Below, piece by piece: positions 46,041 to 56,429 of a DNA stretch of 64,000 nucleotides (within the stretch, counting starts at the first letter, position 1; each line of letters starts with the position of its first letter). Below the pieces are notes generated by a model. That model made no database searches and had not been told where the DNA came from. It saw nothing but the letters and a program-made list of their open reading frames with translations. The position numbers and the translations under genes were made by a program. Source of the DNA: Sepioteuthis lessoniana (lineage: Eukaryota > Mollusca > Cephalopoda > Myopsida > Loliginidae); contig OY757924.1 of assembly GCA_963585895.1 (NCBI GenBank), positions 60,185,093 through 60,249,092 of the forward strand. Reading direction: 5' to 3'.

Positions 46041-46043
<3 letters not shown>
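45521..46043. other. Nothing recognised
   Basis: A 101-codon open frame at 45665-45970 has no domain signature. Confidence 0.35.

Positions 46044-46103
<60 letters not shown>
46044..46103. repeat. (CT)n microsatellite
   Basis: Perfect run within a pyrimidine-rich kilobase. Confidence 0.97.
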
Positions 46104-46106
<3 letters not shown>

Positions 46107-46578
46107 CAGGATCTCATTCTTTCTTCACCTCAATTTCGTTTCCCATGTTGAAGGAGTTTTTATTTAGAAACTTTCTTTCTTTCTTTCTTTCTTTCAATTA
46201 TAAAGTTATGATTTTCTTTTTCTGCTTCTTTAACTTTTCCATGTTTCTTTCTGTTTTTTTCCTCTTTTTAAATTAATTCATCCTTTATTTCTTTCTTGCT
46301 TTATTTATTCATCTCATATCTTTAATGTTTAATATTTCTTGGTTTTCAAACATTTTTCTAACCCATTTGCTTCTTTCTTTCTTTCTTTCTTTATTTATTT
46401 CTTACAACACAAATGTCAAATTATGCTGCATCTTTACGTTTTTATTTGCTCAGCCCGTTCTTTCTTTCTTAATTTTGCTCTTGAAGTTTTCCTCTACTTT
46501 CTAATTTTCCTTGCTTTTCGTTATTTCTAAATTTGATTTACGCTTCAAAAATTTCTTTTCTTCCATTCCTTTTTTATT

Positions 46579-46683
46579 TCTTCTTCTTCTTCTTCTTCTT
46601 CTTCTTCTTCTTCTTCTTCTTCTTCTTCTTCTTCTTCTTCTTCTTCTTCTTCTTCTTCTTCTTCTTCTTCTTCTTCTTCTTCT
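46579..46683. repeat. (TTC)n microsatellite, ~105 bp
   Basis: About 35 perfect TTC units, a strand-asymmetric polypyrimidine tract. Confidence 0.97.
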
Positions 46684-46826
46684 AATGCTTTCTTTTTTAT
46701 TAATTCTACCGTTTATTTTCCTCTTTGTATTTGCTCTCTCGTTGTTTAGCCTAACGGTTATTTTCTATTTACGTGCTTCATTTTGTTTTTCCTATTTCCA
46801 TTATTCATATCATATTATTCTCTTTA

Positions 46827-46827
46827 G

Positions 46828-46891
<64 letters not shown>
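46827..46891. repeat. (TA)n microsatellite
   Basis: Nearly perfect run. Confidence 0.96.
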
Positions 46892-46895
<4 letters not shown>

Positions 46896-47663
46896 TTCTG
46901 AGGTAATTATTATTCATTATTCTCTCCTTTAAAATTAATTATCTCTATGTGTTTATTTGTTGTTTTACGCATTTCTCACTTATCAACTATTTTCTCTTTA
47001 GTTCCACTTAATTTTCGTCAATTATGCCCTCATTCAACATTTCCTGTTTTGTTTCTGATCGTCTCTTTTTAGTTGTCAATCTCCTTTCCCCACATTAAGA
47101 AATATTTCTTTTTCTATTATGTTTGTAGTCTCTTTCTTTTCTTCCTTTTATTACTACCTAAACTACGCTCACACCGAAACGACTGTTTTGTTTTTTGTTT
47201 TTTCGTTTTTTTTAATATCTGACACTTTTGAAGAGCAACATTCATTTTTGAGTGGGAATAACGCTGATTAAATTTTAACTGACAATTCATCTAATTTATT
47301 TTGATTTTACTGTCATTTTTTAAAAATATATTATCCTTATATATTAAAAGAAAATAGAAAGAAAGAGCAGTACTTTTTTTTTCAAAGTAAACAGGGACAT
47401 GTCACTAATTGTACAGTTCATTAATGGCTGCTGAAAATAGAATATGAGAATTTTGCCATACGGAAAACAAATTCTGCATATTTTTTCCAAGCCATTATTA
47501 AAAATGAACAAAATAATTTCAGGATAATATCTCAATAACCTCAATGTCCAAGTTATATTCCTGAACAGCGTTAGAATGGCACGTCTATTTTAGTATCAAA
47601 TTAGACCATCTTAATCTGAACTTGATGTGTTTTTAAAAGGAGAAAAGGAAAACAGGGGATATC
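46892..47663. other. T-rich DNA, nothing recognised
   Basis: Continuation of the pyrimidine-rich zone; no gene. Confidence 0.4.
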
Positions 47664-47895
47664 TTGTGGCGTCGAGGTTAATCCGTTGGACTGTGATAGC
47701 GTAGTTAAAGAGTTTGAACTCCAGTCGAACTATTACGTTCATTTTCGTTCTAATATTCTCAGGAATGGTTGGAATCCCATTATCTCCCCAGCTATGGGTT
47801 AAATGGTACCACTGATGATCTATGAGGATGGCTTTAGCATTAAATAACCTACGAAGGTGGATATGACATTAAATAAATGTAACCAACCAACCCCG
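47664..47895 (+). mobile_element. SINE-B, complete but diverged
   Basis: CTTGTGGCGTCGAGGTTAAT head, GAGTTTGAACTCCAG B box, tail B AGCATTAAATAACCTACGAA then AACCAACCAACC. Confidence 0.8.
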
Positions 47896-47979
47896 AAAAA
47901 TAAAGATCACGGATAGTAAAATGACATGATTCGAAATAAGGATGGTTCTTTTTAGAAACGGCATCTAATATTCAGGGAT

Positions 47980-48030
<51 letters not shown>
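47980..48030. repeat. (CTTT)n microsatellite
   Basis: Thirteen tetranucleotide units. Confidence 0.96.
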
Positions 48031-48031
<1 letters not shown>

Positions 48032-48149
48032 TTCGAATGGTTATTCATTCTTTTTTATTTATTTCTTTTCGATTATTCATTAATTCATTCATTATTTTTT
48101 TCTTTCTCTTGTCGAATTTGTTAATGCTTCTTAATTTTTTTATTGGTCA

Positions 48150-48196
48150 TTCTTCTTCTTCTTCTTCTTCTTCTTCTTCTTCTTCTTCTTCTTCTT
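48150..48196. repeat. (TTC)n microsatellite
   Basis: Perfect run. Confidence 0.96.
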
Positions 48197-48646
48197 TATT
48201 GTGTTTCTTTCTTTTTCTTAACTTTCTTTTTTCTTGAATTTGTTATTACTTATATCTTAGTTATTTCTGTAATTCTTTCCCTCTCTTTTTCCCTGCCGTG
48301 TTTCTTTTTTTTTTTTTTTCGAAGCGTTTTTTTCTTTTGCCCAGTCGGCTGGAGCTGTAGAATACACCAACTGCTTCTCTATAGAGAGTGTAAGACCCAC
48401 CCACAATGAGTGTACTGGATATGAAACTCAACAATCTGATGGTGGGGTTCCAGGTCTACTTTGACCCGGAATGGTAGCAACCGATAAGGCCCTATCTATG
48501 GGTTAAACAGAACTAGACTGCATACTTATGCTAAACTGAATTGTTTGAATTAGAACTGCTTGACTAAACTAAATAGGTTGAAATAGAAATGTTTTAGACA
48601 TTTAAACTGTACTTAAATTTAAATTGCGTGCTTATGTTAAACTGAA

Positions 48647-49627
48647 TTGTTTGAAATGGAAGTGTTATATAAAGTAAAAGTACGATCACCAGATGGAGAC
48701 ACAGAATACTTCGACATTGTAGCAGGAGTACTACAAGGGGACACGCTTGCTCTGTACCTCTTTATCATTTGTCTAGACTACGTACTTAGAACATCGATCG
48801 ACAAAATCAAAGAGAATGGCTTTGAACTGACGAAGAAAAGAAGCAGAACATACCCCGCAACAACAATTACCGACGCCGACTACGCCGATGACATAGCGAT
48901 ACTGGCAAATACACCTGACCAAGCCGAAACACTACTGCATAGATTGGAACGAGCAGGAGCAAGCATAGGCCTCTATGTTAATGCACACAAATCGGAATAT
49001 ATGTGCTATAATCAAACGGGGGACATCTCCACTCTAGAAGGAACCCCTCTTAAACTAGTAGACAAATTCACTTACCTAGGAAGCAGCGTCGAATCAACCG
49101 AAAAGGACATCAAAACGAGGTTAGCGAAAGCATGGACAGCTATCAATAGGCTATCGATTATATGGAAATCAGACCTAACCGATAAAATGAAACGCAGTTT
49201 CTTCCAGGCAGCGGTCACATCGATACTGCTATATGGCTGCACTACATGGACGCTAACAAAACGGCTGGAGAAGAAGCTAGACGGCTATTACACAAGAATG
49301 CTACGTGCAATCTTAAACAAGTCCTGGCGGCAACACCCCACAAGACACCAACTGTACGGCCACCTGCCCCCTATCACGAAAACTATTCAAGTTAGACGAA
49401 CCAGACATGCAGGACACTGCTGGAGAAGCAGGGACGAACTCATAAGAGATGTACTCTTATGGACCCCCACACATGGCCATGCAAAAGCAGGACGACCAGC
49501 ACGAACATGCATTCAGCAGCTATGTGAGGATACGGGGTGTTGTCCTGAAGACCTACCTAGGGCGATGAAGGATAGGGAGGAGTGGCGAGATAGGGTCAGG
49601 GATACCCGTGTTACCAGCTCGATATGA
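48647..49627 (+). CDS. RTE-like LINE polymerase, C-terminal 320 residues, open
   Basis: Reverse transcriptase of a non-LTR retrotransposon, which would copy its RNA at a nicked chromosomal target. The 326-codon frame begins in host P sequence (first seven residues) and enters the LINE at KVKVRSPDGDTEYFDIV. Motif B is VLQGDTLALYLF and the catalytic YADD is in TDADYADDIAILANT (about residues 85-99). Then come FTYLGSSV, the thumb (LAKAWTAINRLSIIWKS), and a conserved C-terminal region RRTRHAGHCWRSRDEL, RPARTCIQQLCEDTGCCPED. Fingers, motif A and any endonuclease domain are missing through truncation, so it cannot be active. It is nonetheless free of stops and frameshifts. The ATG is host-derived, so expression is not implied. 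Confidence 0.85.
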   Translation: MFEMEVLYKVKVRSPDGDTEYFDIVAGVLQGDTLALYLFIICLDYVLRTSIDKIKENGFELTKKRSRTYPATTITDADYADDIAILANTPDQAETLLHRLERAGASIGLYVNAHKSEYMCYNQTGDISTLEGTPLKLVDKFTYLGSSVESTEKDIKTRLAKAWTAINRLSIIWKSDLTDKMKRSFFQAAVTSILLYGCTTWTLTKRLEKKLDGYYTRMLRAILNKSWRQHPTRHQLYGHLPPITKTIQVRRTRHAGHCWRSRDELIRDVLLWTPTHGHAKAGRPARTCIQQLCEDTGCCPEDLPRAMKDREEWRDRVRDTRVTSSI

Positions 49628-49645
49628 TGATGATGATGATGATAT
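48667..49645 (+). mobile_element. RTE-like LINE, 5'-truncated, recent
   Basis: Insertion of 979 bp with 11-bp duplication ATGGAASTGTT (one mismatch) at 48656-48666 and 49646-49656, both within P subrepeats. It starts in the RT just before motif B and ends in ATG repeats after the stop. Confidence 0.9.
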
Positions 49646-50029
49646 ATGGAACTGTTTTGGCATTTAACTGTGTGTAAACAAAATATATATTCATAGTAAA
49701 CTAAATTAGCTGAATTTGAACTTTTTGATTGAACTGAATAGTTAGAAATCGAAATATATTTGACAATTAAACTGTGTACTCATGCAAAACTGAATTGTTT
49801 GAAATATAACTGATTATTTGCATAACAATGGGTTTGGTGTTAAATAACCTACAAAGGTTGACATGCCATAAGAATCAACCAGCCAACCAACCAACCATCT
49901 TCTTTCTTTCTTTCTTTCTTTCAACTTAAACATTGGAGTTGTCAGAATCTTTTATTTCCTTTTAGCTCATTGTTTTCTTTTCTTTTTTCCAATCTTTTTT
50001 TTCTTTCATTCTTTCGTTCTTACAGCCCT

Positions 50030-50330
50030 ATTTCAAGCTATTCAGTTCAGTCAAACAGTTCTATATCAAACAATTCAGTTTAGCAAAAGTACGCAGTTTA
50101 CTTCTAATTAAACCATAGATAGGGCCCAATCAGGTGCTACCACTTCGGGCTAGTTGACTAGGGAGCGTTAGTAATGAAGGGGTACTTCACATTCCCCAAA
50201 GCACCCGCTTTTCTGGAACCTCACTATCAGATTGTTTAGTGCCATATTAAGATACTCGTTGCGGGGTCATACCCTTCTGCAAAGGAGCAGCCAGTGCATT
50301 TTACTGCCTCAACCAACTGGGCAATATTGT
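50030..50330 (-). repeat. P repeat, core and short array
   Basis: Core at 50115-50325 (CTACCACTTCGGGCTAGTTG, hairpin partly eroded). The tail was not found on the left. Confidence 0.7.
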
Positions 50331-50580
50331 GTTTCCTGAGAGGATCTTATGTGCACCAGCGATCATTAGAGTTCCGATGATTGATATATTTTCACATGGA
50401 GAGCAATATCTGACGACGTTTTTGGCATATTCTGTCATCAATGTTCTTTCTAACATTGCAGGTGCTTCTCTTCCAAAGTAAATGCGTGAGGTTTTTATGC
50501 TCAATGCCCTTCCATGTGCAGCCATCCACCACATGGATCCTCCATTAATCCACATCCTTTTCTCAGTTGTCAGGATCTAT
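50331..50580 (-). other. Unrecognised coding-like fragment
   Basis: A minus-strand open frame of 84 codons (50301-50555) reads MWINGGSMWWMAAHGRALS, then KTSRIYFGREAPAM. It has balanced composition unlike the surrounding repeats. There is no motif I can name; a broken exon or a piece of an unrepresented transposon are both possible. It abuts a P core whose sequence supplies the last codons. Confidence 0.35.
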
Positions 50581-50714
50581 ATATATACTCACAAAGTTAA
50601 TCGTTGCTTCTGTAGTCTAACATGAAGCATATGCACGAAATGACCTGTTCACCGCATTTGGATCATTATGATGAGAGACTCACTGCTTGTGCATCCTGCC
50701 ATTTTAATTTCTGG

Positions 50715-50960
50715 TTATATTTCGGTTTCTTAGTTTAATGGCATATCAACCTTCGCTGGTTATTTAAGGCCAAAGTTATCGTTCTAGAAGAACAGTTGTG
50801 GTGCTATTTAACCCATAGCTAAGAGGATAAGGGGATTCATACCTTTCCCAAGGGTATTTGTCCGAAAGTGAACGTAATAGTGCAACTGGAGTTCAAATTC
50901 ACCACGGTTCCACAGTCCATCGCTTTAACCAATACACTACGAGGGCACCCCTCCTACAGG
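50715..50960 (-). mobile_element. SINE-B, complete
   Basis: Tail B on the left (reverse of AACCAGCGAAGGTTGATATG), head on the right with GTAGTGTATTGGTTAAAGCG. Short duplication ATTTCTGG at 50707-50714 and 50961-50968. Confidence 0.85.
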
Positions 50961-51075
50961 ATTTCTGGCATTTTAAATGTCTGTTATTCCACTTAATACT
51001 TACAATACGTAGGAAACACAAAAGTGCTTAAGTAGTTTTATATATCTTCGAAGCAATATCCCAGTCTCAGATGAG

Positions 51076-51325
51076 GTTTGGTCTGGTTTGGTTTCTTTGT
51101 TTAATGGCATATCAACCTTTGTAGGTTATTTAATGCCAAAGCCATTCTCATAGAAGAACAGTAGTGGTACTATTTAACCCATAGTTGGGAGGATAAGTAA
51201 GTTCATACCTTTCCCAAAGTTATTTGCCCGAAAGTGAACGTAATAGCGCGACTGGAGTACAAACTCGCGTACTACGATTCCGTAGTCCATCGCTTTTGCC
51301 ATTACACGACGACGACACCGCCACT
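51076..51325 (-). mobile_element. SINE-B, complete, 250 bp
   Basis: Perfect 12-bp duplication GTCTCAGATGAG at 51064-51075 and 51326-51337. Minus-strand head GTCGTGTAATGGCAAAAGCG, B box GAGTTTGTACTCCAG, tail B with CCAAACCAGACC. Confidence 0.93.
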
Positions 51326-51439
51326 GTCTCAGATGAGTACTCAATAACATCCAGTAGGCAGAACCTATATACATTTATTTTAGTCATAAGGATAATATTA
51401 CTATTAGTCCATGTCCGTTTTTCAAGTATTACATTGGTC

Positions 51440-51860
51440 CCTGGCCCAGTTGGCTGGTGCGGTAGAATACATAGACTGCGTTTCTACCGAGAGGTAAGAA
51501 ATCCCTGCGGAGTGTCCTGATATATGACACAAAAGAATTTGATAGTGAGGCTTCCGTAATGCTAAAACTGTGCGGAGTGGGGGTTCAGATTACCTCCATA
51601 TTGCTTCCCTTCCGGATCAACTCTAGCCTTGAGCGCTGGGCCCTGATAGGGTCCTTTCTATGGGTCGCACTGAACTAAACTGTTCATTTATGTTAAACTG
51701 AGTTGTTTAAAATAGAACTGTTTTACATTCAACTCTGATGAAACTAAAACCCCACTAATGCTAAACAGAATGATTTGAAATAGAACTGTTTATACTCATA
51801 GAAATGGTATTGGAATTAAATAACCTACAATTGTTGATATATAAAAAAAACAAAAACAAA
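51440..51860 (+). repeat. P repeat, short array
   Basis: Core 51444-51665 (CCCAGTTGGCTGGTG), two to three subrepeats, tail GGAATTAAATAACCTACAAT. Confidence 0.8.
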
Positions 51861-52090
51861 TCAAAGCCATTCCCTACAGATGCCTTTTGAACGTCAAGGT
51901 AAATTTCAGACTCCAAATAGATATCAATATTCGATGTATTGTCCAAATAAATAAAAGTTTCAAAAATATTCAAAATCGTACCCGAAGGATAATAGTTGGC
52001 TTGGTAAATTGTTGACTTGTTACGGGGGTAAACATTACTTCTTTTTTTTTATCAACCTAATTTTAAGACCAAATGATATATATGAGACTG
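51861..52090. other. Nothing recognised
   Basis: No family match. Confidence 0.4.
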
Positions 52091-52094
52091 CAAG

Positions 52095-52700
52095 TGGATC
52101 AGCAATATGTCATATATCACATTTAGAATGATCTAGTAAACCAATAACGTCAACGTAAAAGAATTCACAATTGAGCGTGCGACAAATATTTCGTTTGAAG
52201 TTGATCCTCTTCAAATCGAAAAGTCTTCTTTTGTGGTTCTCAATTCCAAAAGATCACTCTTATCACAAAGCTGAAAAGCATGAGTCAACATCACAGAAAA
52301 GAATATCAAGAATAGTGTTGACACCATGACATCTCCCAGCTTAATCGGATTATCTTTTGGATGAGAATTCAACAATCTACCACTCGTGACAACTCAAGCC
52401 TTCCTAACAGTTCAACTGCTTGAATATATTCCCAAATATTGGAGGGCGCTCTGTTTTTTTTTAATATCGTCAAAACTGCATAACGGTAAACCCTATCGAA
52501 AGCTTTTGTCAAGTTGACAAAAACCAGTGAGAAAGTGATCCGTTACTGAATATGGACAGATGGAATAATAAAAATAAAAATAAACAAATCCAGAAATGAA
52601 GCAGTTCCCAGAAGCCTCTGACAAGAAGAGAAATCTGCGCATGCCTGATAACTGACTTACTAGCAGGAGAATGAAACTCTTTCTCGTTCAGCAGTGACTA
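52095..52700 (-). pseudogene. Reverse transcriptase remnant of a third LINE type
   Basis: The minus strand encodes LVFVNLTKAFDRVYRYA near 52490-52530, a motif-A signature of non-LTR reverse transcriptases (usually FVDLTKAFD; here Asp to Asn). It is followed in the same frame by VELLGRLELSRVVD. Flanking parts resemble the FNLRRLQ-type region downstream (52200 area) but are full of stops. It does not match the two LINE families above, so it is a distinct lineage, possibly jockey/CR1-like. Confidence 0.45.
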
Positions 52701-53990
52701 TTTGTACTGGAAAGACCTCCTTTCTCGTGCTGGTTTTGTGGAAAACCCAGTCTCCGCTTAGGTGCACGATGGCTCATTTCTCTGCCAGTAGATCTTCAAA
52801 CTCACTTGAACTTTACCTTTCATGCTGGACCGACTTTCTTTACCTCGGCTGGAAGCATGCAGCGCACGTATCTTCTAAGTTTCATACTTAGCGTATGACT
52901 GCGTCTCCTCTGGCAGCAGTCTATATTAAAAACACCCACCACACCAAATTTAGACATATCACCAATCAAAACTAACTAGTGCATTTCATCCAAAAAACAA
53001 AATCTAAATTTAAAAGGTATTTCAGTCTCTTTTCTTCCTTCCTTCCTTCCATCAGTAATCCCTTAACAGGCTTCACAGACATAAACGAAGGCAAGGAATT
53101 AAATGGGATAGAAAAGCAAACAAATGGAGTCAGATATGTAAAGCCAAAACTGAAAACTACCAACCAAACCAAACAAATAATATCAACATCTAGCTTGTTC
53201 TCTATAAGTTTCGTTATTCCCCAGGTGGTGCACACATAGAGTAGTACTAACAGAGACACAGCTAAGAAGAAATTCAGTTATATTTAATCATAGATATCAG
53301 ATTAACGAATGATTGATGAACTATCAATTGTATTCCACGCCTTCGCTATTCAAATGTTGACACCACTTTCAGTAGATATTGCTGCCGAGTTATATGATGT
53401 GGTCTACTAACTTCAAACGGTTGCCACTTTGAGTGGTGACGGTTCCTTTTTGTTTAAAGCGCACGAAATGTTTTATTTGCGTTCATGTGGAGGTCAATGG
53501 CCTAATTGCTCCAGGCTATGCAGTAGGTGTTTTTGCTTGATCATCTGCGTTGTCAACATCTGTCATAGTTTCTGTGGGAATTCGTTGGTTTTTCTTTTCC
53601 AGTGTGGAAACATTATCCTTTTTTTTTTAGAATATATTGATGTACATCGTACGTAATGTAGGCGGATTGTGCTATTTGATCTCTTGTGTGGGGTATTGGG
53701 AGTTCATATCTTACTGAACGGGATTTGACTGAAGGAACCTTATAACATCACATGATCTCGAACTTAAATTCTACGATGTTACAGGCAAACAGGTTAGCCA
53801 TAATGCTACGAAAACTATTTCTGAGATTATACTGGTAAACCTATAAAATTTTAGTCGTCTGAATTCCTGAGATGAACGTTGATGATTTTTTATCATTCAC
53901 GGTTTTTGGACTATTGTCGTCATCTTTATTGTTATATTCACAACGTTTCGGATGATATGTCCTCCAGCCTTGTTCAGGTCATACACCTAC
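52701..53990. other. Unassigned, no gene recognised
   Basis: Several 60-95-codon frames without domain signatures; CTTCC repeats near 53035. Confidence 0.35.
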
Positions 53991-53994
53991 GCAA

Positions 53995-54300
53995 TGTATC
54001 CTTGTGGACACTTAGCGTAATGGTTATAGGAGTTGGTTCCCTAAGCTTCATGTTGACAATAATCTGAAGGATGCAAGTTCAATCCTCTCTGCAAAGGATT
54101 GAACTTGCAACGTTCAGTTCACGAATACCTACAGTTCACGAATACTTCACGCTTGTTATAGTTAATGGAATCAGAGCAAGCGTCCCCCTTGGATGAAATA
54201 AAGGACGTGGTTCGAAGTTCCGTGTAGACTCTCGACAAGAAACGCCTGAATAAAGCTGGAGGACGTATCGGCCGAAACGTTATGAATATGAATGTAAAGA
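53995..54300 (+). mobile_element. Possible SINE of a fourth type
   Basis: TTAGCGTAATGGTTATAGG (A-box like) and GATGCAAGTTCAATCCTC (B-box like) are 65 nt apart. A direct repeat of CAGTTCACGAATAC (54114, 54131) follows. Only one copy is in the window. Confidence 0.45.
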
Positions 54301-54860
54301 TAATTGGTTGGCTGGTTGTTTGCATTTTATGGCATATCAACCTTCGTAGGTTATTTAATGCCAAATCCATTTTCATACAAATCATCATTTATATTTTAAA
54401 CAATCCAATTTCGTATGAGTACACAGTTTTATTGTCAAAAACATTTCTCTTTTAAGCTATTCAGTTTAGTGAAACAGGTCTATTTTAAACAACTCAGTTT
54501 AGCATGAGAACTCAGTTTTGAATAAGTACGCAGTTTATATTTCCAAACAATTTTATTTCAAGCATTTCAGTTTAGCATAAGTACGCGGTTTGAATATCAA
54601 AACAGTTCTATTTCTAATAATTCAGTTTAGCATAAGTAATTCTATTTGAGCTATTGATAGGACCCGATCGGGTGCTACCACTCTGGGACAGAGTGGACAT
54701 GGAATCAATGGTAATGAAGGGGTACTCTGCATTCCACAAAGTTCCTACATTACTAGAACCTATCCATCAGATTGTTTTGTGGCATATCCTGGACACTCGT
54801 TGGGAGGGTCTTACTTTAGTCATTGTATTCTACAGCCCTAGCCGGCTGGCTGCAATAAAG
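54300..54860 (-). repeat. P repeat
   Basis: Tail at 54303-54372, ~60-bp subrepeats to 54640, core 54645-54855 with CCACTC-TGGGACA-GAGTGG. Confidence 0.85.
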
Positions 54861-55019
54861 ATGAAGACAATAGTCCAATAACCCTAAATGAAAAAAAAAA
54901 GCCAAAACACTATGAACGTTTTAGTTTATGATTGAATGCGATTCTGCTGTCATTTAATCCTGTGCTATCTGAAAAATGTTTTAGTTGTCGGTGACTAAAC
55001 AGAATTTCCCTGGTAAGAT

Positions 55020-55074
55020 TATTTGCTTGGTTTGTTTTGTTTGGTTTTATGGCATATCAACAATCGTAGGTTTT
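55020..55074 (-). repeat. P tail fragment
   Basis: GGTTTTATGGCATATCAACA then CGTAGG; broken off by the adjoining LTR. Confidence 0.7.
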
Positions 55075-55307
55075 TGTTATATAGTGGCTCCTACCACGTG
55101 ACTTCCGGTATCGCGGAGGTATAAAAGACGTCATGTTTCTTAAGCACGGGGGGAGGGGTCTGCAAGATCTCCGTCAGTAGTAGGACCAACTTCTGACATA
55201 TCACCTACCGTGCGAGACTGAAAATGTTTGTTGGACAGTACCACTTCAGTTAATAAATAATTAACTCTTTATTTCTCTGTTGATTTATTCCTTACCACGA
55301 GACAACA
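55075..55307 (+). mobile_element. LTR, 233 bp, probably solo
   Basis: Starts TGTTATATAGTGGCTCC and ends CACGAGACAACA. TATA box GGTATAAAAGACG near 55120 and AATAAATAAT near 55252. 5-bp duplication GTTTT at 55070-55074 and 55308-55312. The same family as 44329-44559, in the opposite orientation. The right flank does not resume the P tail, so the duplication alone could be chance; the family match to a clean solo LTR supports the call. Confidence 0.8.
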
Positions 55308-55449
55308 GTTTTGATCAACAAGAAATGACGTTATGCGTTCCAGTAGAGTTGAAATAAAGCTATGAGAAAAAGCTAAATACATTTTTGGACCAGGCCTGAG
55401 AGTTCAAAAAGCGCAGAATATGAAAGTGAAAGTAAAACCTATCATAGTT

Positions 55450-56145
55450 TGATTAGTTTGGCTTGGTCTTATGGCATATCAACGATTGTAGGATATGAAA
55501 TGCCAAATCCCTTTTTCACAAATGCATTAGATATTTTATTTCTAAACTCATTTTTTGCGCTCAATTAATTGGTTTCACTTATGTCTATCAAATGCGAATA
55601 ATTCTTACTATTAATCATTTTTGAACACATTTAAATGGTTTCAAGTATTGTTATTTAACACTAACAATTCAATTAGACATCAGTCATTTGTTTACAAACA
55701 GTTAAATGATCAAACACTTCTATTTCATACAATTTAGTTCTGGATAATCCAAAATTAAATGGTTCCTAGTAATCCTATGTATCACAAAAGTCAAATAATC
55801 AGTCGTTTGTTTACACACTGTGATTAAACAGTTCTATTTCAAGAAATTTAGTTTAGAAAAAGTCATTTCCTTGCACTCAGGCTGTCAAAGTACATAGTTT
55901 CAATGTCAAATAGTTCTATTTGACCTATAAATAGAACCTTATCTGGTACTACCACTCCGGATCAGAGTGGACATTGGTGCGCTGGCAATGAAGGGGTACT
56001 CCGCATTCCCCAAAGCCCAAACATTTCTTGAACCTTTGCAGTAGATTGTTTAGTGTCATGTCTAAGACACTTGTTAGAGGAACCTAACTTCTCTGCAGAG
56101 ATGCAGTCGGTGTATTCAACAGACCCAGCCGACTAGGCTAGCAAG
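55450..56145 (-). repeat. P repeat
   Basis: Tail 55455-55512, ~66-bp subrepeats 55540-55920, core 55925-56140 with CCACTC-CGGATCA-GAGTGG. Confidence 0.85.
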
Positions 56146-56425
56146 ATTAACACCAGCAATGGAGCCAGTTAGCTATCTAGTAAAGGGAATAAACATCTTC
56201 CATTGTTGTGTTGTAAAGTTCAAGAAAGGCGTGTGTTGAATGAATAAAGGCTCCATTCACTGCTGTAGATCTTACACCATCTTTTATGAGAAATACTTTT
56301 TCACTGGTCCTATGGAGAAATATCTAAAGAATGGTTTGTAAACCTTTGCAACAATTCACTCCCCTATAATTGCAATCAGTCAAGCTATTTATTCAGAGCA
56401 ATCATTATTATTGATTATGAGATTC
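56146..56425. other. Nothing recognised
   Basis: Short unassigned interval. Confidence 0.4.
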
Positions 56426-56429
56426 TGTT

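Larger units (their letters stand above)
48338..49895 (+). repeat. P repeat split by an RTE-like LINE
   Basis: Core at 48340-48520 (CCCAGTCGGCTGGAG). ~60-bp subrepeats run to 48666 and again 49646-49830. The tail GTTAAATAACCTACAAAGG and AACCAACCAACC end at 49895. Confidence 0.85.

Noticed and set aside
46511..46906. 131-codon leucine-rich protein
   Set aside because: It is a translation of (TTC)n and (TA)n microsatellites.
54240..54290. CTGAATAAAGC...CGGCCGAAACG as a hammerhead
   Set aside because: The CTGATGA box is broken and no stem I partner was found.
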